From: Xanthobacter flavus
Lineage (GTDB): Bacteria > Pseudomonadota > Alphaproteobacteria > Rhizobiales > Xanthobacteraceae
Assembly (NCBI RefSeq): GCF_017875275.1
Contig: NZ_JAGGML010000001.1
Location: 2,873,001 to 2,937,000 of the forward strand
Reading direction: 5' to 3'
DNA: 64,000 nt
In this document: positions 30,320 through 41,472 of the stretch, piece by piece
Numbering within the stretch: position 1 is the first letter of the stretch
Layout: each line of letters starts with the position of its first letter
Program-made: the position numbers and the translations under genes
Notes under the pieces: model-generated
Database searches by the model: none
Seen by the model: only the letters and a program-made list of their open reading frames with translations
What the model was told of the DNA's origin: nothing

Positions 30320-31566
30320 GCCCGCCCGCACGGCCCGCCGCCGCCCGCCGGTTCAGCCTGCGGCCGGCGCTGGTGTGGGCGCACCGCATCCTCGGCCTGT
30401 CCACCGCGCTGTTCCTGGTGATCGCCGGGCTGACCGGCAGCGTGCTCGCCTTCCACCACGAGCTGGACGAATGGCTGAACCCCTCGGCCTACCGCGCCAC
30501 CGCGGCGGGCACACCGCTCGGGCCTGAGGCTTTGGCGCGGGCCATCGAGGCCGGCCATCCCGACCGCCGCGTCTGGTACATGACGCTGGAGAGCGATGCC
30601 GGCCATGCCGCCAACGCCGCCGCGCTCGGCCGCATCGATCCGGCCACCGGCGAGGCGGTGCCCATCCCCGCCGACGTCTTTCAGGTGGACCCGGTGAGCG
30701 GCGAGGTGCTGGCGGCGCGCCTGTGGGGGGCCTGCTGTTTCTCCTCGCTCAACATCATCCCCTTCCTCTACGAATTCCACCACAACCTCAGCCTGCCCGG
30801 CGTCTATGGCATCCTGCTCATGGGCGGGGTGGCGATCCTCTGGCTGGTGGATGGCTTCGTCGGCTTCGCGCTGACCCTGCCGCGCGGTCAGCCGTTCCTC
30901 GCCAAATGGCGCGCGGCCTTTGCCATCAAGGGCGGCAGCGCCTTCCGCCTCAATCTCGACTGGCATCGCGCGGCCGGGCTCTGGCTGTTCGTGCTGCTCA
31001 TCATCCTCGCCATCTCCTCGGTGGCGATGAACCTGCGCCGCGAGGTGGTGGAGCCGGTGGTGAGCCTGTTCTCGCAGCTCACGCCCACGCCCTTCTCCAA
31101 CCCGCCGCTGGAGAAGCTCGCCGAGCGCACCCTCTCCTTCGACACTATGCTGGAGACGGGACTGAAGGAAGCCCGCGCCCGCGGCTGGCAGGAGCCGGCG
31201 AGCGAGATCTTCTTCTCGCCCCATTACGGCGTATTCGGCGTCGCCTTCGGCGACCACGACGACCCCATGGACACGCGCTGGCTCTATTTCGACGGCGAGA
31301 CGGCGGCCTTCCGGAACGCCATCATCCCCGGCGTCGGCACGGCAGGGGACGTCTTCATCCAGATTCAGTTCCCCATCCATTCGGGGCGCATCCTCGGCCT
31401 CACCGGGCGCATCCTCATCGCCGTGATGGGCGTGGTCATCGCCGGCCTCGCCATCACCGGCGTCGCGGTGTGGTGGATGAAGCGCAAGGGGCGCGTGGGG
31501 CGCAAGGCCAAGGCGCGGGCGGGGAAGGCGTCCGACGCCCGGACGAAGGCGATGCCGGCGGAGTGA
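30316..31566 (+). CDS. PepSY-associated membrane protein (possible ferric-siderophore reductase)
   Basis: A 416-aa inner-membrane protein of the PepSY_TM family. Four main membrane segments are visible (about 23-45, 150-175, 212-232 and 365-388), with a conserved His near the first (LAFHHELDEW), paired His in EFHHNL, and a periplasmic PepSY-like domain between helices. Family members next to TonB receptors are thought to reduce iron released from siderophores. I start at GTG 30316, overlapping the receptor stop (GTGA); the longer frame inside the receptor gene is not real. The C-terminus is Lys-rich. Confidence 0.88.
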   Translation: MSPPARPAAARRFSLRPALVWAHRILGLSTALFLVIAGLTGSVLAFHHELDEWLNPSAYRATAAGTPLGPEALARAIEAGHPDRRVWYMTLESDAGHAANAAALGRIDPATGEAVPIPADVFQVDPVSGEVLAARLWGACCFSSLNIIPFLYEFHHNLSLPGVYGILLMGGVAILWLVDGFVGFALTLPRGQPFLAKWRAAFAIKGGSAFRLNLDWHRAAGLWLFVLLIILAISSVAMNLRREVVEPVVSLFSQLTPTPFSNPPLEKLAERTLSFDTMLETGLKEARARGWQEPASEIFFSPHYGVFGVAFGDHDDPMDTRWLYFDGETAAFRNAIIPGVGTAGDVFIQIQFPIHSGRILGLTGRILIAVMGVVIAGLAITGVAVWWMKRKGRVGRKAKARAGKASDARTKAMPAE

Positions 31567-31587
31567 GGTGGGCGGTAAGCCTTGCCC

Positions 31588-33393
<1,806 letters not shown>

Positions 33394-33741
33394 CCGGGCC
33401 GCATAGCATCGGCGGGGGGCGGCCACAAGGCGAAGGCGCGATTAGGGTCCCGCCGGGAGACGCAACGGCCGGCTCGCGCGGGCCGCTGCCCGTCTTTGGT
33501 CTCCTGGAGAGCCGCACGCCCCGCTCGGCGCCCCCTCTCCCCTCGAAGCCGGCGATTGCCGGCTTCGAACTCCACGAGCCAAACTCGGCAACAGCCGAGT
33601 TTGGGCGGGAGAGGGCCGGGGTGAGGGGTATGCCTCTCCGGTTGCCGCACCTTGTGAGGCTCGGAGCCAGCCCCCTCATCCGTCACGCGGCTCGCGCCGC
33701 GTGCCACCTTCTCCCGCGAGGGGAGAAGGGAAACGGGTGGC
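33394..33741. repeat. Repeat-filled spacer between lepA and hemY
   Basis: Three perfect hairpins sit side by side: TCGAAGCCGGC-GATT-GCCGGCTTCGA (33543-33568), CCAAACTCGGC-AACA-GCCGAGTTTGG (33579-33604) and CCTTCTCCC-gcgag-GGGAGAAGG (about 33707-33730). The first two are enclosed by CCCCCTCTCCCC and GGGAGAGGG. No gene is supported. The third hairpin lies just past hemY and might act as its terminator, although there is no T-run. Confidence 0.75.
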
Positions 33742-35550
33742 TCACAGCCCCATGAGGCGGCGGGACTTGGGTGTGGGCTCGGAATCCTCCGTCGCGTCCG
33801 CCTCGGGGCCGGGATCGTCCGGCAGAGGCGGCAAGGCGACGATGGCGTCGGGCTTCTTGCCGGTTTCGGCGGTGCGTCCGCGCCCGGTTCCGTTGCCCGG
33901 CGGCGGGGCGAGAATGACGGGGACGGGCTCGGCAGGCGCTGCCCTGGTCGTTTCTTTCGGCGCGTCCTTGACGGGGCCAGCGGCCTTGGGCTCGAGCGCC
34001 TTCGGCGAGGCGGGCGTCTCGGCCGGCGTCGCCGGGACCTCCACGATCACCTCCACGGGGGCAACCGGGACGGCTTCCGCCGCCTTCGCTTCTGCCGCCG
34101 CGGCTTCGGCTGCCTTCACTTCAGCCGCCTTCACCTCGGCGGCCGTCTTTTCCGTTGCCTTCTGCTCGGCGATCTTCTTCTGCTCGGCGATCTTGGCCTC
34201 TTCGCTGGCGCGCACAGCGGCGATGGCCGCCTTCACCCGCTCGGCCTCATGCTCGAGGATGGGCGTGGCGGAGACGCCGGGCGGCACCTCCCAGACGAAG
34301 GCGTCGAGCCGGCCGGACACCGGGGACACCGGCGCCCAGCGGTCGGAGACGACGCCGTCGGCGATCCAGGCCGGGTCGCGGTTGGCGCGCACCGCGCGGG
34401 CGGTCCATTCGCGGGCCTTGCCGATGTCGGCATGCTCGGCCGCCTCCAGTTCCGCCATCAGCAGGCACACCCGCTGGCTGGGATCGGCGAGGAGCGGCTC
34501 CAGCACGAGGCGGGCCTGGCGGAATTCCTGCGCGTCGATGGCCGCGCGGGCGAGCGCGATGGCGCTTTCCCGCTGGGAGGGCGCCTTGTTGGCGAGGGTG
34601 CGGATGCGCTTGAGGCGATCGAGCGCCGCGTCGCCGGGGCGGAGGTACGCCTCCACGTCGGCAAGTTCGGGATGCGGGTTCGCGGCAAAGGCGGTCTCGA
34701 CGATCTTTGCCGCCTTGCGCAGTTCCCCGGCGGCGCCGAGCAGGCGGCCGGCGCAGGCGGCGGCCGGTACCAACGTGGGGGCGAGGCGCACCGCCTCCAC
34801 CGCCTTCTCGCGGGCGACCAGCGGGTCGGTCTGTTCCAGCGCGATGGCCTCGGCGGCGAGCAGCACCGCGCGGCGGCGGCGGTACTGGGCCTTGTCGATG
34901 CCCTTCTGCGCCATCTGGCGTTCGAGCACGGCGCGGGCGCCGGCATAGTCCCCGGCGGCGCAACGCGCCTCGATCACCGCATCGGCAGCCCAGCCCAGCG
35001 TCGGGGCGGCCGATGCGGCCTCCTCGGCGATGGCGTAGGCGGCGCCCTTGTCGCCGGCCTTGCGGGCTTCCATGTGCAGCCCGCGCAGGCCGAGGAGGCG
35101 GGTGGAGGGGTCGTCCACCATGGCGCGGAAGGCGGCGATGGCCACCTCCGGCTTGCCGTCCAGCTGTGCGGCCTGGGCGGTGAGGAGATGGGTGAGCGGC
35201 TCATGGGGCAGGAGCCGCGCGGCGTCATGGCGTGCCTGCCGCACGGCGGCATTGTCGCCGATGCCCACCGCGAGCAGGCCGCGCGACACCGCCTGCCAGC
35301 CCTTCTCGCGCTTGCGACGGCGGGAGAAGGCGGCGATCAGCCTGGGCGAGCGGATGAGCAGCGACAGCAGCCGCCACAGCAGCAGCAGCACGCCGGACAC
35401 GACCGCGATGACGGCGAGGGCCACCGGCACGGTGGTTTCCACCCGCCATCCCTCCCACACCACGGCGATCTCGCCCGGTCGGTCGGCGAGCCAGGAAACG
35501 CCGAAGGCGGCGGCGGCGAGGAGGATGAGGAGCAGGATGAGGCGGATCAC
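33742..35550 (-). CDS. hemY: HemY-like TPR membrane protein of the heme gene cluster
   Basis: A 602-aa protein with two N-terminal membrane helices (about 1-18 and 40-62), then TPR-like helical repeats (about 95-410) and a long Ala/Lys/Glu/Pro-rich tail (about 440-600) with VKAAE and AEQK runs. HemY proteins are linked to late heme biosynthesis but the biochemical role is unclear. The start is GTG 35550, overlapping the stop of the Mic60-like gene by 4 bases (GTGA). The frame stays open to 36723 on the same strand, but that part is a shadow of the upstream gene. Confidence 0.88.
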   Translation of the reverse strand: MIRLILLLILLAAAAFGVSWLADRPGEIAVVWEGWRVETTVPVALAVIAVVSGVLLLLWRLLSLLIRSPRLIAAFSRRRKREKGWQAVSRGLLAVGIGDNAAVRQARHDAARLLPHEPLTHLLTAQAAQLDGKPEVAIAAFRAMVDDPSTRLLGLRGLHMEARKAGDKGAAYAIAEEAASAAPTLGWAADAVIEARCAAGDYAGARAVLERQMAQKGIDKAQYRRRRAVLLAAEAIALEQTDPLVAREKAVEAVRLAPTLVPAAACAGRLLGAAGELRKAAKIVETAFAANPHPELADVEAYLRPGDAALDRLKRIRTLANKAPSQRESAIALARAAIDAQEFRQARLVLEPLLADPSQRVCLLMAELEAAEHADIGKAREWTARAVRANRDPAWIADGVVSDRWAPVSPVSGRLDAFVWEVPPGVSATPILEHEAERVKAAIAAVRASEEAKIAEQKKIAEQKATEKTAAEVKAAEVKAAEAAAAEAKAAEAVPVAPVEVIVEVPATPAETPASPKALEPKAAGPVKDAPKETTRAAPAEPVPVILAPPPGNGTGRGRTAETGKKPDAIVALPPLPDDPGPEADATEDSEPTPKSRRLMGL

Positions 35551-37169
35551 GGCACCTTCCCCGAAATGGCGGCCAGCTGCTGCTGGAAGAGAGTTCCGGC
35601 GGCCTTGACCGCGGCGGCCCGCGCTTCGATGTCGCGCATCACGGCGAGGCGCTGCTGCACGCTTTCCGGCAGCTGCTTGAGCGTCTTCAGGGCCTCGTCG
35701 AGCTGGCCGGCGCGCACCTGGGTGACGGCGGTGCCGATGAGTCCTTCCGAATCCACCGAGCCGGGGCCGGTGGCGGGGCGCACCTTCACGAGGTTTTCGG
35801 CCGAGGACATCAGCCGGTCCATCAGCGAGGCGCTCGCATCCGCCGGGGCCGGCGCGGATGCACCGAGCGCGGCGGCGCCCTCCTGCGCGAGGCGGGCGGC
35901 GAGGGCGGCGGCGGGCGCGAAGCCCTTTTCGGCCGCGCCGGCGAAGGCGTCGAGCTGGCCGGCGTTGGCACCGAGCGTGGCGCGGGCGGCGGCAAGTTCC
36001 GCCGCGAACGGACGGCCCGAGACCACCGCATCGCGGAAAGCGGCGACCACAACGAGGCTGGAGGCCGTGCGGTTGAACTGCGTGGCGGCCGTGCTCGTGT
36101 CGTCGATCTGCTTCTTCAGCGCGTCGAAGCGCGGGCCGATGGCTTCGGCCTGCTTCTCCAGTCCCTGCACCTGAGGCCCGAGGGCCTGCGTCTGGGTGGC
36201 GAGAGCCTGCAGCTGCGGGCCGAGCGACTGGGTGGCGCCGATGAGCGCCTGAACCTGCGGGGCGAGAGCGTCCACCTTGGGGGCGAGCGCCTCCGCCTTG
36301 GCGTTGGCCTCGCGGGCGCCTGTGGCGGCGGCGGCGACGGCGGTGCGCAGCGTACCCTCGCCACCCTTCAGGGCATCCACGTCGCGGCGCAGGCCGGCCA
36401 GCGCCTCGCGGGCCTGCTCGGTCGCGGTCTTGAGATCGTCCACGCTTTTCACAAGCGCGGGGGGAATGGCGGGCGCCGCCGGAGCGGCGGACGGGGTGGC
36501 GGAAGACGGGGCCGCCGGCGCGGCCCTGAGGCCGGCGAGGGCGTCCTGTACCGCCTTGAGCGCCGCCTCGTCGCGGTCGAGCCGCTCGGAGAGCGCGGCG
36601 ATGGCCCGGGGATCGACCGCCGGACGCGCCTCCAGCGCGGCGATGCGCGACTGGAGCGGCGAGAGATCGACCTGCGGCGCGGCCACCGGGGCCGGGGGAT
36701 AGAGGATCGGCAAGGCGTACCACAGCCCGCCCGCCGCCGCGCCGCCGCCGATGAGGCCGGCAATCAGCGCCGCGAACACGGTGCCGCCGCCGCCCTTGCG
36801 CGGGGTTTCAGGGGGGGGCTGGTGAGCGGCCGGAGCCTCGGCGGCCGCCTCAGTGGCGGCTTCGGCAGCAGCCTGGGCCTTGGCTTCCGCGATGGCCTCC
36901 ACCTTGGCCTCAGCCTTGGCGTCAGCCTCCTGCCGCACCTCGGTCTCGGCCACCTGCTCGGCGCTCTTCTCGCTGGCCGCGCTTGAGGGCGTGTCAGCCG
37001 TGGAGGCGGGGGCCTGTCCCGGCACGGGGGCCTTTGCGCCCGACCCGGCCGGAGCCGGCGCGGAGGCGACTTCCTGCGCTTTCAGGTCAAGCGTGGGCGG
37101 GATGCGGGGCGTTCGGGAGGAGAAGTTCTCCGCCTTCGGATCGTCGCTCGCCGGCGTAGTGGTGGCCAT
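35547..37169 (-). CDS. Mic60/mitofilin-like membrane protein
   Basis: A 540-aa protein: an acidic Ala/Glu/Pro-rich cytoplasmic N-terminus (1-125), one transmembrane helix (VFAALIAGLIGGGAAAGGLW, about 130-150), a long coiled-coil region (about 165-380) and a C-terminal mitofilin-type helical domain (about 450-540). Alphaproteobacterial Mic60 homologs between hemD and hemY shape intracytoplasmic membranes and interact with the outer membrane. Position and architecture fit that family. The gene overlaps hemY by 4 bases. Confidence 0.85.
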   Translation of the reverse strand: MATTTPASDDPKAENFSSRTPRIPPTLDLKAQEVASAPAPAGSGAKAPVPGQAPASTADTPSSAASEKSAEQVAETEVRQEADAKAEAKVEAIAEAKAQAAAEAATEAAAEAPAAHQPPPETPRKGGGGTVFAALIAGLIGGGAAAGGLWYALPILYPPAPVAAPQVDLSPLQSRIAALEARPAVDPRAIAALSERLDRDEAALKAVQDALAGLRAAPAAPSSATPSAAPAAPAIPPALVKSVDDLKTATEQAREALAGLRRDVDALKGGEGTLRTAVAAAATGAREANAKAEALAPKVDALAPQVQALIGATQSLGPQLQALATQTQALGPQVQGLEKQAEAIGPRFDALKKQIDDTSTAATQFNRTASSLVVVAAFRDAVVSGRPFAAELAAARATLGANAGQLDAFAGAAEKGFAPAAALAARLAQEGAAALGASAPAPADASASLMDRLMSSAENLVKVRPATGPGSVDSEGLIGTAVTQVRAGQLDEALKTLKQLPESVQQRLAVMRDIEARAAAVKAAGTLFQQQLAAISGKVP

Positions 37170-37279
37170 CGGCGTCGCTCGTGCCTCCCTATTGGGTTCG
37201 GACCCGTCGTCGGGACCGGGATAGACCGGCCGGAGCCGGGCCGCAACCGCGCCGCCCGCCCCCGTCCCTCACAGCCGCG

Positions 37280-37978
37280 TCACAGCAGCGCGAACAGTGC
37301 GTCCTCATTGGGCGCGGCGGCAACCTCCACCGCCAGCCCCCTGCGGATGAACGGCTCGGCCACCTGCTCGGAGAGGCACAGTTCCCGCACACCGGTCAAC
37401 GTGTCGTTAAGCCCGGCGGCGGCAACGCACCGCAGCAGTGTCTTCACCGTTCGCTGAGAGAAGTGCAGCGCTGCCGTCACGGTTCCGCTCGCCAGCGCCG
37501 CGCGTGCGTCATCGGAGAGGGCATCCGCCGGCTCGGCCGCATAGACGATGGCAAGTTCCAATGAAATGCCCGGCGCCGCCAGGAGCCCGGCGAGATCGGC
37601 CGCGCGGTCCTCGCCGGCCGGATTCAGCACCCGCGCGCCAGAAGGAAGGACCGCAGCGATGCGTCCGGCGAGGGCCGTGGCGTCGCCGTCGCAGTCCGTC
37701 ACCTGGTCGAAGCCGACCGCGCGGGCCTCCTTCGCCGTGCGCGGCCCCACCGCGAAGGCGGGCAGATGCAGGAAGCGCCTGCTGTCCGGATCGGCGGCGA
37801 AGGCCGTCACCCCGTTGATGGAGGTAAAGGCCACCGCATCGAAGACGCGATCCGGCAACGGTGTCCCGGTGGGGCCGATCCGCAGCATGGGATCGACGGT
37901 CACCTCATGCCCCAGCGCCTTGAGGCGCTTGGCGGTCTGGTGCGCCGCCGGTAGCGGCCTGGTGACGAGAACATGCAT
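37280..37978 (-). CDS. hemD: Uroporphyrinogen-III synthase
   Basis: A 232-aa enzyme that closes and isomerises hydroxymethylbilane into uroporphyrinogen III. It starts MHVLVTRPLP, with the two-lobed alpha/beta fold and the FTSINGV and ALHFSQRTV segments (the SxRT-like motif). HemD sequences diverge strongly, but the position directly after hemC and before Mic60-hemY makes the call firm. Start is ATG 37978; the frame extends upstream without homology. Confidence 0.9.
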   Translation of the reverse strand: MHVLVTRPLPAAHQTAKRLKALGHEVTVDPMLRIGPTGTPLPDRVFDAVAFTSINGVTAFAADPDSRRFLHLPAFAVGPRTAKEARAVGFDQVTDCDGDATALAGRIAAVLPSGARVLNPAGEDRAADLAGLLAAPGISLELAIVYAAEPADALSDDARAALASGTVTAALHFSQRTVKTLLRCVAAAGLNDTLTGVRELCLSEQVAEPFIRRGLAVEVAAAPNEDALFALL

Positions 37979-38090
37979 CTCAGCAATCAATCGAACGGAA
38001 GAACGGGGCGGAACAACGGCCAGACGCGGTAGCCAGACACGAGGGCCGCCGCGCTGAAAAACAGGACGCGGCAAGGGCCGCGCCGGCAAC

Positions 38091-39023
38091 TCACAATCCC
38101 AGCGCCCTGGCCGGGGCGCTGGCGCGCAGCTCGGTGCCGAGCGCCGTGCCCAGCGCCGCCGCGTCCGCGATGGGAGCGGCGCCGGAGGCTTCCGCCGCGT
38201 CCGCGCCATCGGGCGTCATGACGAGGCCGGAGAGGCGCACCTGATCGCCCTCCACCTTGGCGAGCCCGGCGATGGGGGTGCGGCAGGAGCCGTCGAGGGC
38301 GGTCAGGAAAGCCCGTTCGGCGGCGAGCGCGATGCCGGTGTCGCGGCAGGCGACGGCGGCGATGGCGGCGTTGGTGGCAGGATCATTCACCCGGCATTCA
38401 ATGGCCACCGCCCCCTGACCCACCGCCGGCAGGAAGTCCGAGGTCGCCAGCACCGCGCTCGCCACATCGGCGAGGCCGAGGCGGGTGAGGCCGGCGAGCG
38501 CGAGAAGCGTGCCGTCGAAATCCCCGTCCTTCACCCGCGCGAGGCGGGTGTGGACGTTGCCGCGCAGCAGTTCGACCTTGAGGTCCGGCCGCAGGCGCCG
38601 CAATTGCGCCTCGCGCCGGAGCGAGGCCGTGCCGACCCGCGCGCCCGCCGGCAGATCGGCGAGGCCGGCGCCGGACTTCAGGATCAGCGCATCGCGCACG
38701 TCGGCGCGCGGCAGGTATCCGGCGAGGTGCAGGCCCTCGGGCAGATAGGTCGCCACGTCCTTGGCGGAATGCACGGCGAGGTCCACGCGGCCGTCCAGCA
38801 GCGCTTCCTCAAGCTCCTTGGTGAAGAGCCCCTTGCCGCCGGCCTCGGACAGCGCCCGGTCCTGGATCTGGTCGCCGGTGGTGCGGATGACCTCGATGGC
38901 GACCTGAGCCGGCTCAACCTTCAGCGCCGCGGCCAGCGCCGCCTGCACCGCATGGGCCTGCCACAGAGCGAGCGGGCTGCCACGGGTGCCGATGCGCAGG
39001 ATTGGAGAATTTCCGCCGGACAT
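38091..39023 (-). CDS. hemC: Porphobilinogen deaminase (hydroxymethylbilane synthase)
   Basis: A 310-aa enzyme that polymerises four porphobilinogens. It has [13 protein letters not shown] near the start, the active-site VHSAKDV and GRVDLAVHS region, [16 protein letters not shown], and [10 protein letters not shown] with the Cys (about residue 245) that anchors the dipyrromethane cofactor. The ATG at 39023 is used; the frame remains open for some 790 codons upstream, antisense to tsaD and gpsA, and that extension is spurious. It is divergent from tsaD, 132 bases apart. Confidence 0.97.
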   Translation of the reverse strand: MSGGNSPILRIGTRGSPLALWQAHAVQAALAAALKVEPAQVAIEVIRTTGDQIQDRALSEAGGKGLFTKELEEALLDGRVDLAVHSAKDVATYLPEGLHLAGYLPRADVRDALILKSGAGLADLPAGARVGTASLRREAQLRRLRPDLKVELLRGNVHTRLARVKDGDFDGTLLALAGLTRLGLADVASAVLATSDFLPAVGQGAVAIECRVNDPATNAAIAAVACRDTGIALAAERAFLTALDGSCRTPIAGLAKVEGDQVRLSGLVMTPDGADAAEASGAAPIADAAALGTALGTELRASAPARALGL

Positions 39024-39155
39024 TTCTTCCAATTTCGTATTCTCGTTCAGGGATGCGTAGAATGCGCGAGGGATTCGAAACGGGATAGGCGGCGTTGCGG
39101 CGCAGCGCAATGGCGGCGCGCAATCTGGCCCGCGCGCCCTTGGGAGGATGAGAGT

Positions 39156-40226
39156 TTGCCCGACCTGATGGTGCTCGGCATCGAGACCACGTGCGACGAG
39201 ACGTCCGCCGCGGTGGTGACGCGCTCGCCCTCTGGCGCGTCGGACATCCGCTCCAACGTCATCCGCTCGCAGGTGGAGATCCACTCGCCCTATGGCGGCG
39301 TGGTGCCGGAGATCGCCGCGCGCGCCCATGTGGAGGTGCTGGACCATGTGATCGCCGAGGCCATGCGGCAGGCGGGCGTGGATTATTCCGAACTTTCGGG
39401 CATCGCGGCGGCGGCCGGTCCCGGCCTCATCGGCGGGGTCATCGTCGGCCTCACCACGGCCAAGGCCATCGCGCTCGCCGCCAAGAAGCCGCTGGTGGCG
39501 GTGAACCATCTGGAAGCTCATGCGCTGACCGCCCGCCTCACCGATGGCGTCGCCTTCCCCTATCTGCTGCTGCTCGTCTCCGGCGGCCACACCCAGCTCC
39601 TCGCCATCGAGGATGTGGGCAAATACACCCGTCTGGGGACCACCTTGGACGACGCGGTGGGCGAGGCCTTCGACAAGGTGGCGAAGATGCTGAGCCTGCC
39701 CTATCCGGGCGGCCCGCAGGTGGAGGAACAGGCCAAGCACGGCTATTCCGCCCGCTTCCCCTTCCCGCGCCCGCTCCTGGGCCGGCGCGAGCCCGATTTC
39801 TCCCTCTCCGGCCTCAAGACCGCGGTGCGGCTGGAGGCGGACCGCCTGGCACCCCTCTCCGACGAGGACGTGGCGGACCTCTGCGCCAGCTTCCAGGCCG
39901 CGGTGGTGGAGGTGATCGCCGACCGCGTGCGCGCCGGCGCCCGCGCCTTCCGTGACCGGCTGGGGCGTGGCCCGACTGCTTTGGTGGTCGCCGGCGGCGT
40001 CGCCGCCAACGGCATGATCCGCGAAAGCCTCGCCAAGGTGGCGGCCGAGCTGAACACCCGCTTCGCCATGCCGGCCCCGGTGCTGTGCACCGACAATGGC
40101 GCCATGATCGCCTGGGCCGGGGCCGAGCGCCTCGCCCGTGGCATCCGGGACCGGCTCGACGTGAGCCCGCGCGCCCGCTGGCCGCTCGATCCGGCGGCCG
40201 CCGCCTCTGCCACCGCGCGGGCCTGA
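39156..40226 (+). CDS. tsaD: tRNA N6-threonylcarbamoyladenosine transferase TsaD
   Basis: A 356-aa catalytic subunit of t6A37 tRNA modification. It shows [13 protein letters not shown], the metal-binding HLEAH (about 117-121), [18 protein letters not shown] and the C-terminal metal Asp in [13 protein letters not shown]. The start is TTG 39156, chosen because GGGAGG (39142-39147) is 8 bases away; an ATG at 39168 would be 20 bases from it. The upstream frame is a shadow of hemC. Three bases separate it from gpsA. The TsaE partner is at 56525. Confidence 0.97.
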   Translation: MPDLMVLGIETTCDETSAAVVTRSPSGASDIRSNVIRSQVEIHSPYGGVVPEIAARAHVEVLDHVIAEAMRQAGVDYSELSGIAAAAGPGLIGGVIVGLTTAKAIALAAKKPLVAVNHLEAHALTARLTDGVAFPYLLLLVSGGHTQLLAIEDVGKYTRLGTTLDDAVGEAFDKVAKMLSLPYPGGPQVEEQAKHGYSARFPFPRPLLGRREPDFSLSGLKTAVRLEADRLAPLSDEDVADLCASFQAAVVEVIADRVRAGARAFRDRLGRGPTALVVAGGVAANGMIRESLAKVAAELNTRFAMPAPVLCTDNGAMIAWAGAERLARGIRDRLDVSPRARWPLDPAAAASATARA

Positions 40227-40229
40227 ACG

Positions 40230-41213
40230 GTGTCGGGTTCCAGCTTTCGCCGCATCGGCGTGATGGGGGCGGGCGCCTGGGGCACCGCCCTCGCCAACGC
40301 CGCCGCCCGTGCCGGCCGCGAGGTGGTGCTGTGGGGCCGCGATGCTGGGGCGATGGCCGACATGGCGGCGGCCCGCGAGAACCGGGCCGATCTGCCGGGC
40401 ATCGCCCTCGATCCCGCCGTCTCGCCGGTCTCCGACCTCGATCTGATTGCCGATTGCGACGCCGTGCTGCTGGTGGTGCCGGCGCAGGCCTGCCGCGAGG
40501 CGCTGGGCCATCTGGGAAGCCGCGTGCGGGCCGGGATGCCGGTCATCTCCTGCGCCAAGGGCATCGAGCGCGGCACCCGCGCCTTCATGAGCGATGTGAT
40601 CGCCGAGGCGCTGCCCGGGGCGCTGCCCGCCGTGCTCTCCGGCCCGAGCTTCGCAAGCGATGTCGCGGCCGGCCTGCCCACGGCGGTGACGCTGGCGGCG
40701 CGGGACGGCATGCTGGCGAAGGATCTCGCCCAGGCGCTGGGCTCCTCCACCCTGCGGCTCTATCATTCCACCGATGTGCGCGGCGCCGAGATCGGCGGGG
40801 CGGCGAAGAATGTGCTGGCGATCGCTGCCGGTATCGTCGCCGGGCGCAAACTGGGGGCCAGCGCCGCCGCCGCTCTGGTGGCGCGGGGCTTTGCCGAACT
40901 GATGCGCTTCGGCGCCGCCTACGGCGCCCGGCCGGAGACCATCACCGGCCTCTCGGGCCTCGGCGACCTCATCCTCACCACCTCCGGCCCGCAATCGCGC
41001 AACTTCGCCTTCGGCCGCGCGCTGGGGGCGGGGGAGGCGGGCGCGGGCAAGCTCGCGGAAGGCGCCTTCACCGCCAGCGTGCTGGTGGAGATGGCGGCGG
41101 CCAAGGGCGTGGATGTTCCCGTCAGCGCCGCCGTGGACGCCGTGCTCGCCGGCCGCCTCGGCATCGACGGCGCCATCGAGGCGCTGATGGCCCGGCCGCA
41201 GCGGGCGGAGTGA
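40230..41213 (+). CDS. gpsA: NAD(P)-dependent glycerol-3-phosphate dehydrogenase
   Basis: A 327-aa enzyme that makes sn-glycerol-3-phosphate for phospholipid synthesis. It has the Rossmann [13 protein letters not shown], the CAKGIE motif, catalytic Lys in [14 protein letters not shown] and TGLSGLGDL. The GTG start 3 bases after tsaD indicates co-transcription. Confidence 0.97.
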   Translation: MSGSSFRRIGVMGAGAWGTALANAAARAGREVVLWGRDAGAMADMAAARENRADLPGIALDPAVSPVSDLDLIADCDAVLLVVPAQACREALGHLGSRVRAGMPVISCAKGIERGTRAFMSDVIAEALPGALPAVLSGPSFASDVAAGLPTAVTLAARDGMLAKDLAQALGSSTLRLYHSTDVRGAEIGGAAKNVLAIAAGIVAGRKLGASAAAALVARGFAELMRFGAAYGARPETITGLSGLGDLILTTSGPQSRNFAFGRALGAGEAGAGKLAEGAFTASVLVEMAAAKGVDVPVSAAVDAVLAGRLGIDGAIEALMARPQRAE

Positions 41214-41300
41214 GCGAAAGGGGGGGAGGCCGGAGCCCGTGCCGCCTCTCACAGCCGTCATCCCCCGGCTCGCTGCTCCCCGCGTCATCGCCCCTTCACA

Positions 41301-41412
41301 AGCGTCATCCCCCGGCTCGTCCGGGGGATCCACCCATCCGCGCGTCCGGTTCTCGCAGGCCGGGCACTCTTCTGGCGTCTCGGTGGATCGCCCGCACAAG
41401 GCGGGCGATGAC
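41301..41412. repeat. Palindromic dispersed repeat, copy 3, plus a stub
   Basis: It has the same ends and internal hairpins as the elements at 10561 and 10789 (CGTCATCCCCCGGCTCGTCC ... GGCGGGCGATGAC) but a diverged centre. A stub with only the first part (CCGTCATCCCCCGGCTCG) lies at 41255-41272. It sits in the 258-base convergent spacer after gpsA. Confidence 0.88.
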
Positions 41413-41424
41413 AGAGGGGATGAA

Positions 41425-41472
41425 GCCGCGCGGGCTTTGCGCGCTGCCTTCGCTCAGGCGCCGCGCGGGCTT
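41425..41472. repeat. One and a half units of the 34/35-bp gene-end repeat
   Basis: GCCGCGCGGGCTTT at 41425-41438 recurs at 41460 (GCCGCGCGGGCTT), 35 bases apart, with GCCTTCGCTCAGGC between. It is the same family as 18772-18915 and ends at the stop codon of a minus-strand gene, as there. Confidence 0.8.

Noticed and set aside
33742..36723. A 993-codon reading of hemY
   Set aside because: The first 390 residues are the out-of-frame shadow of the Mic60-like gene. A GTG overlapping the Mic60 stop begins the true membrane helix.
38091..41399. A 1102-codon reading of hemC
   Set aside because: The N-terminal 790 residues are antisense to tsaD and gpsA. HemC homology begins at 39023.
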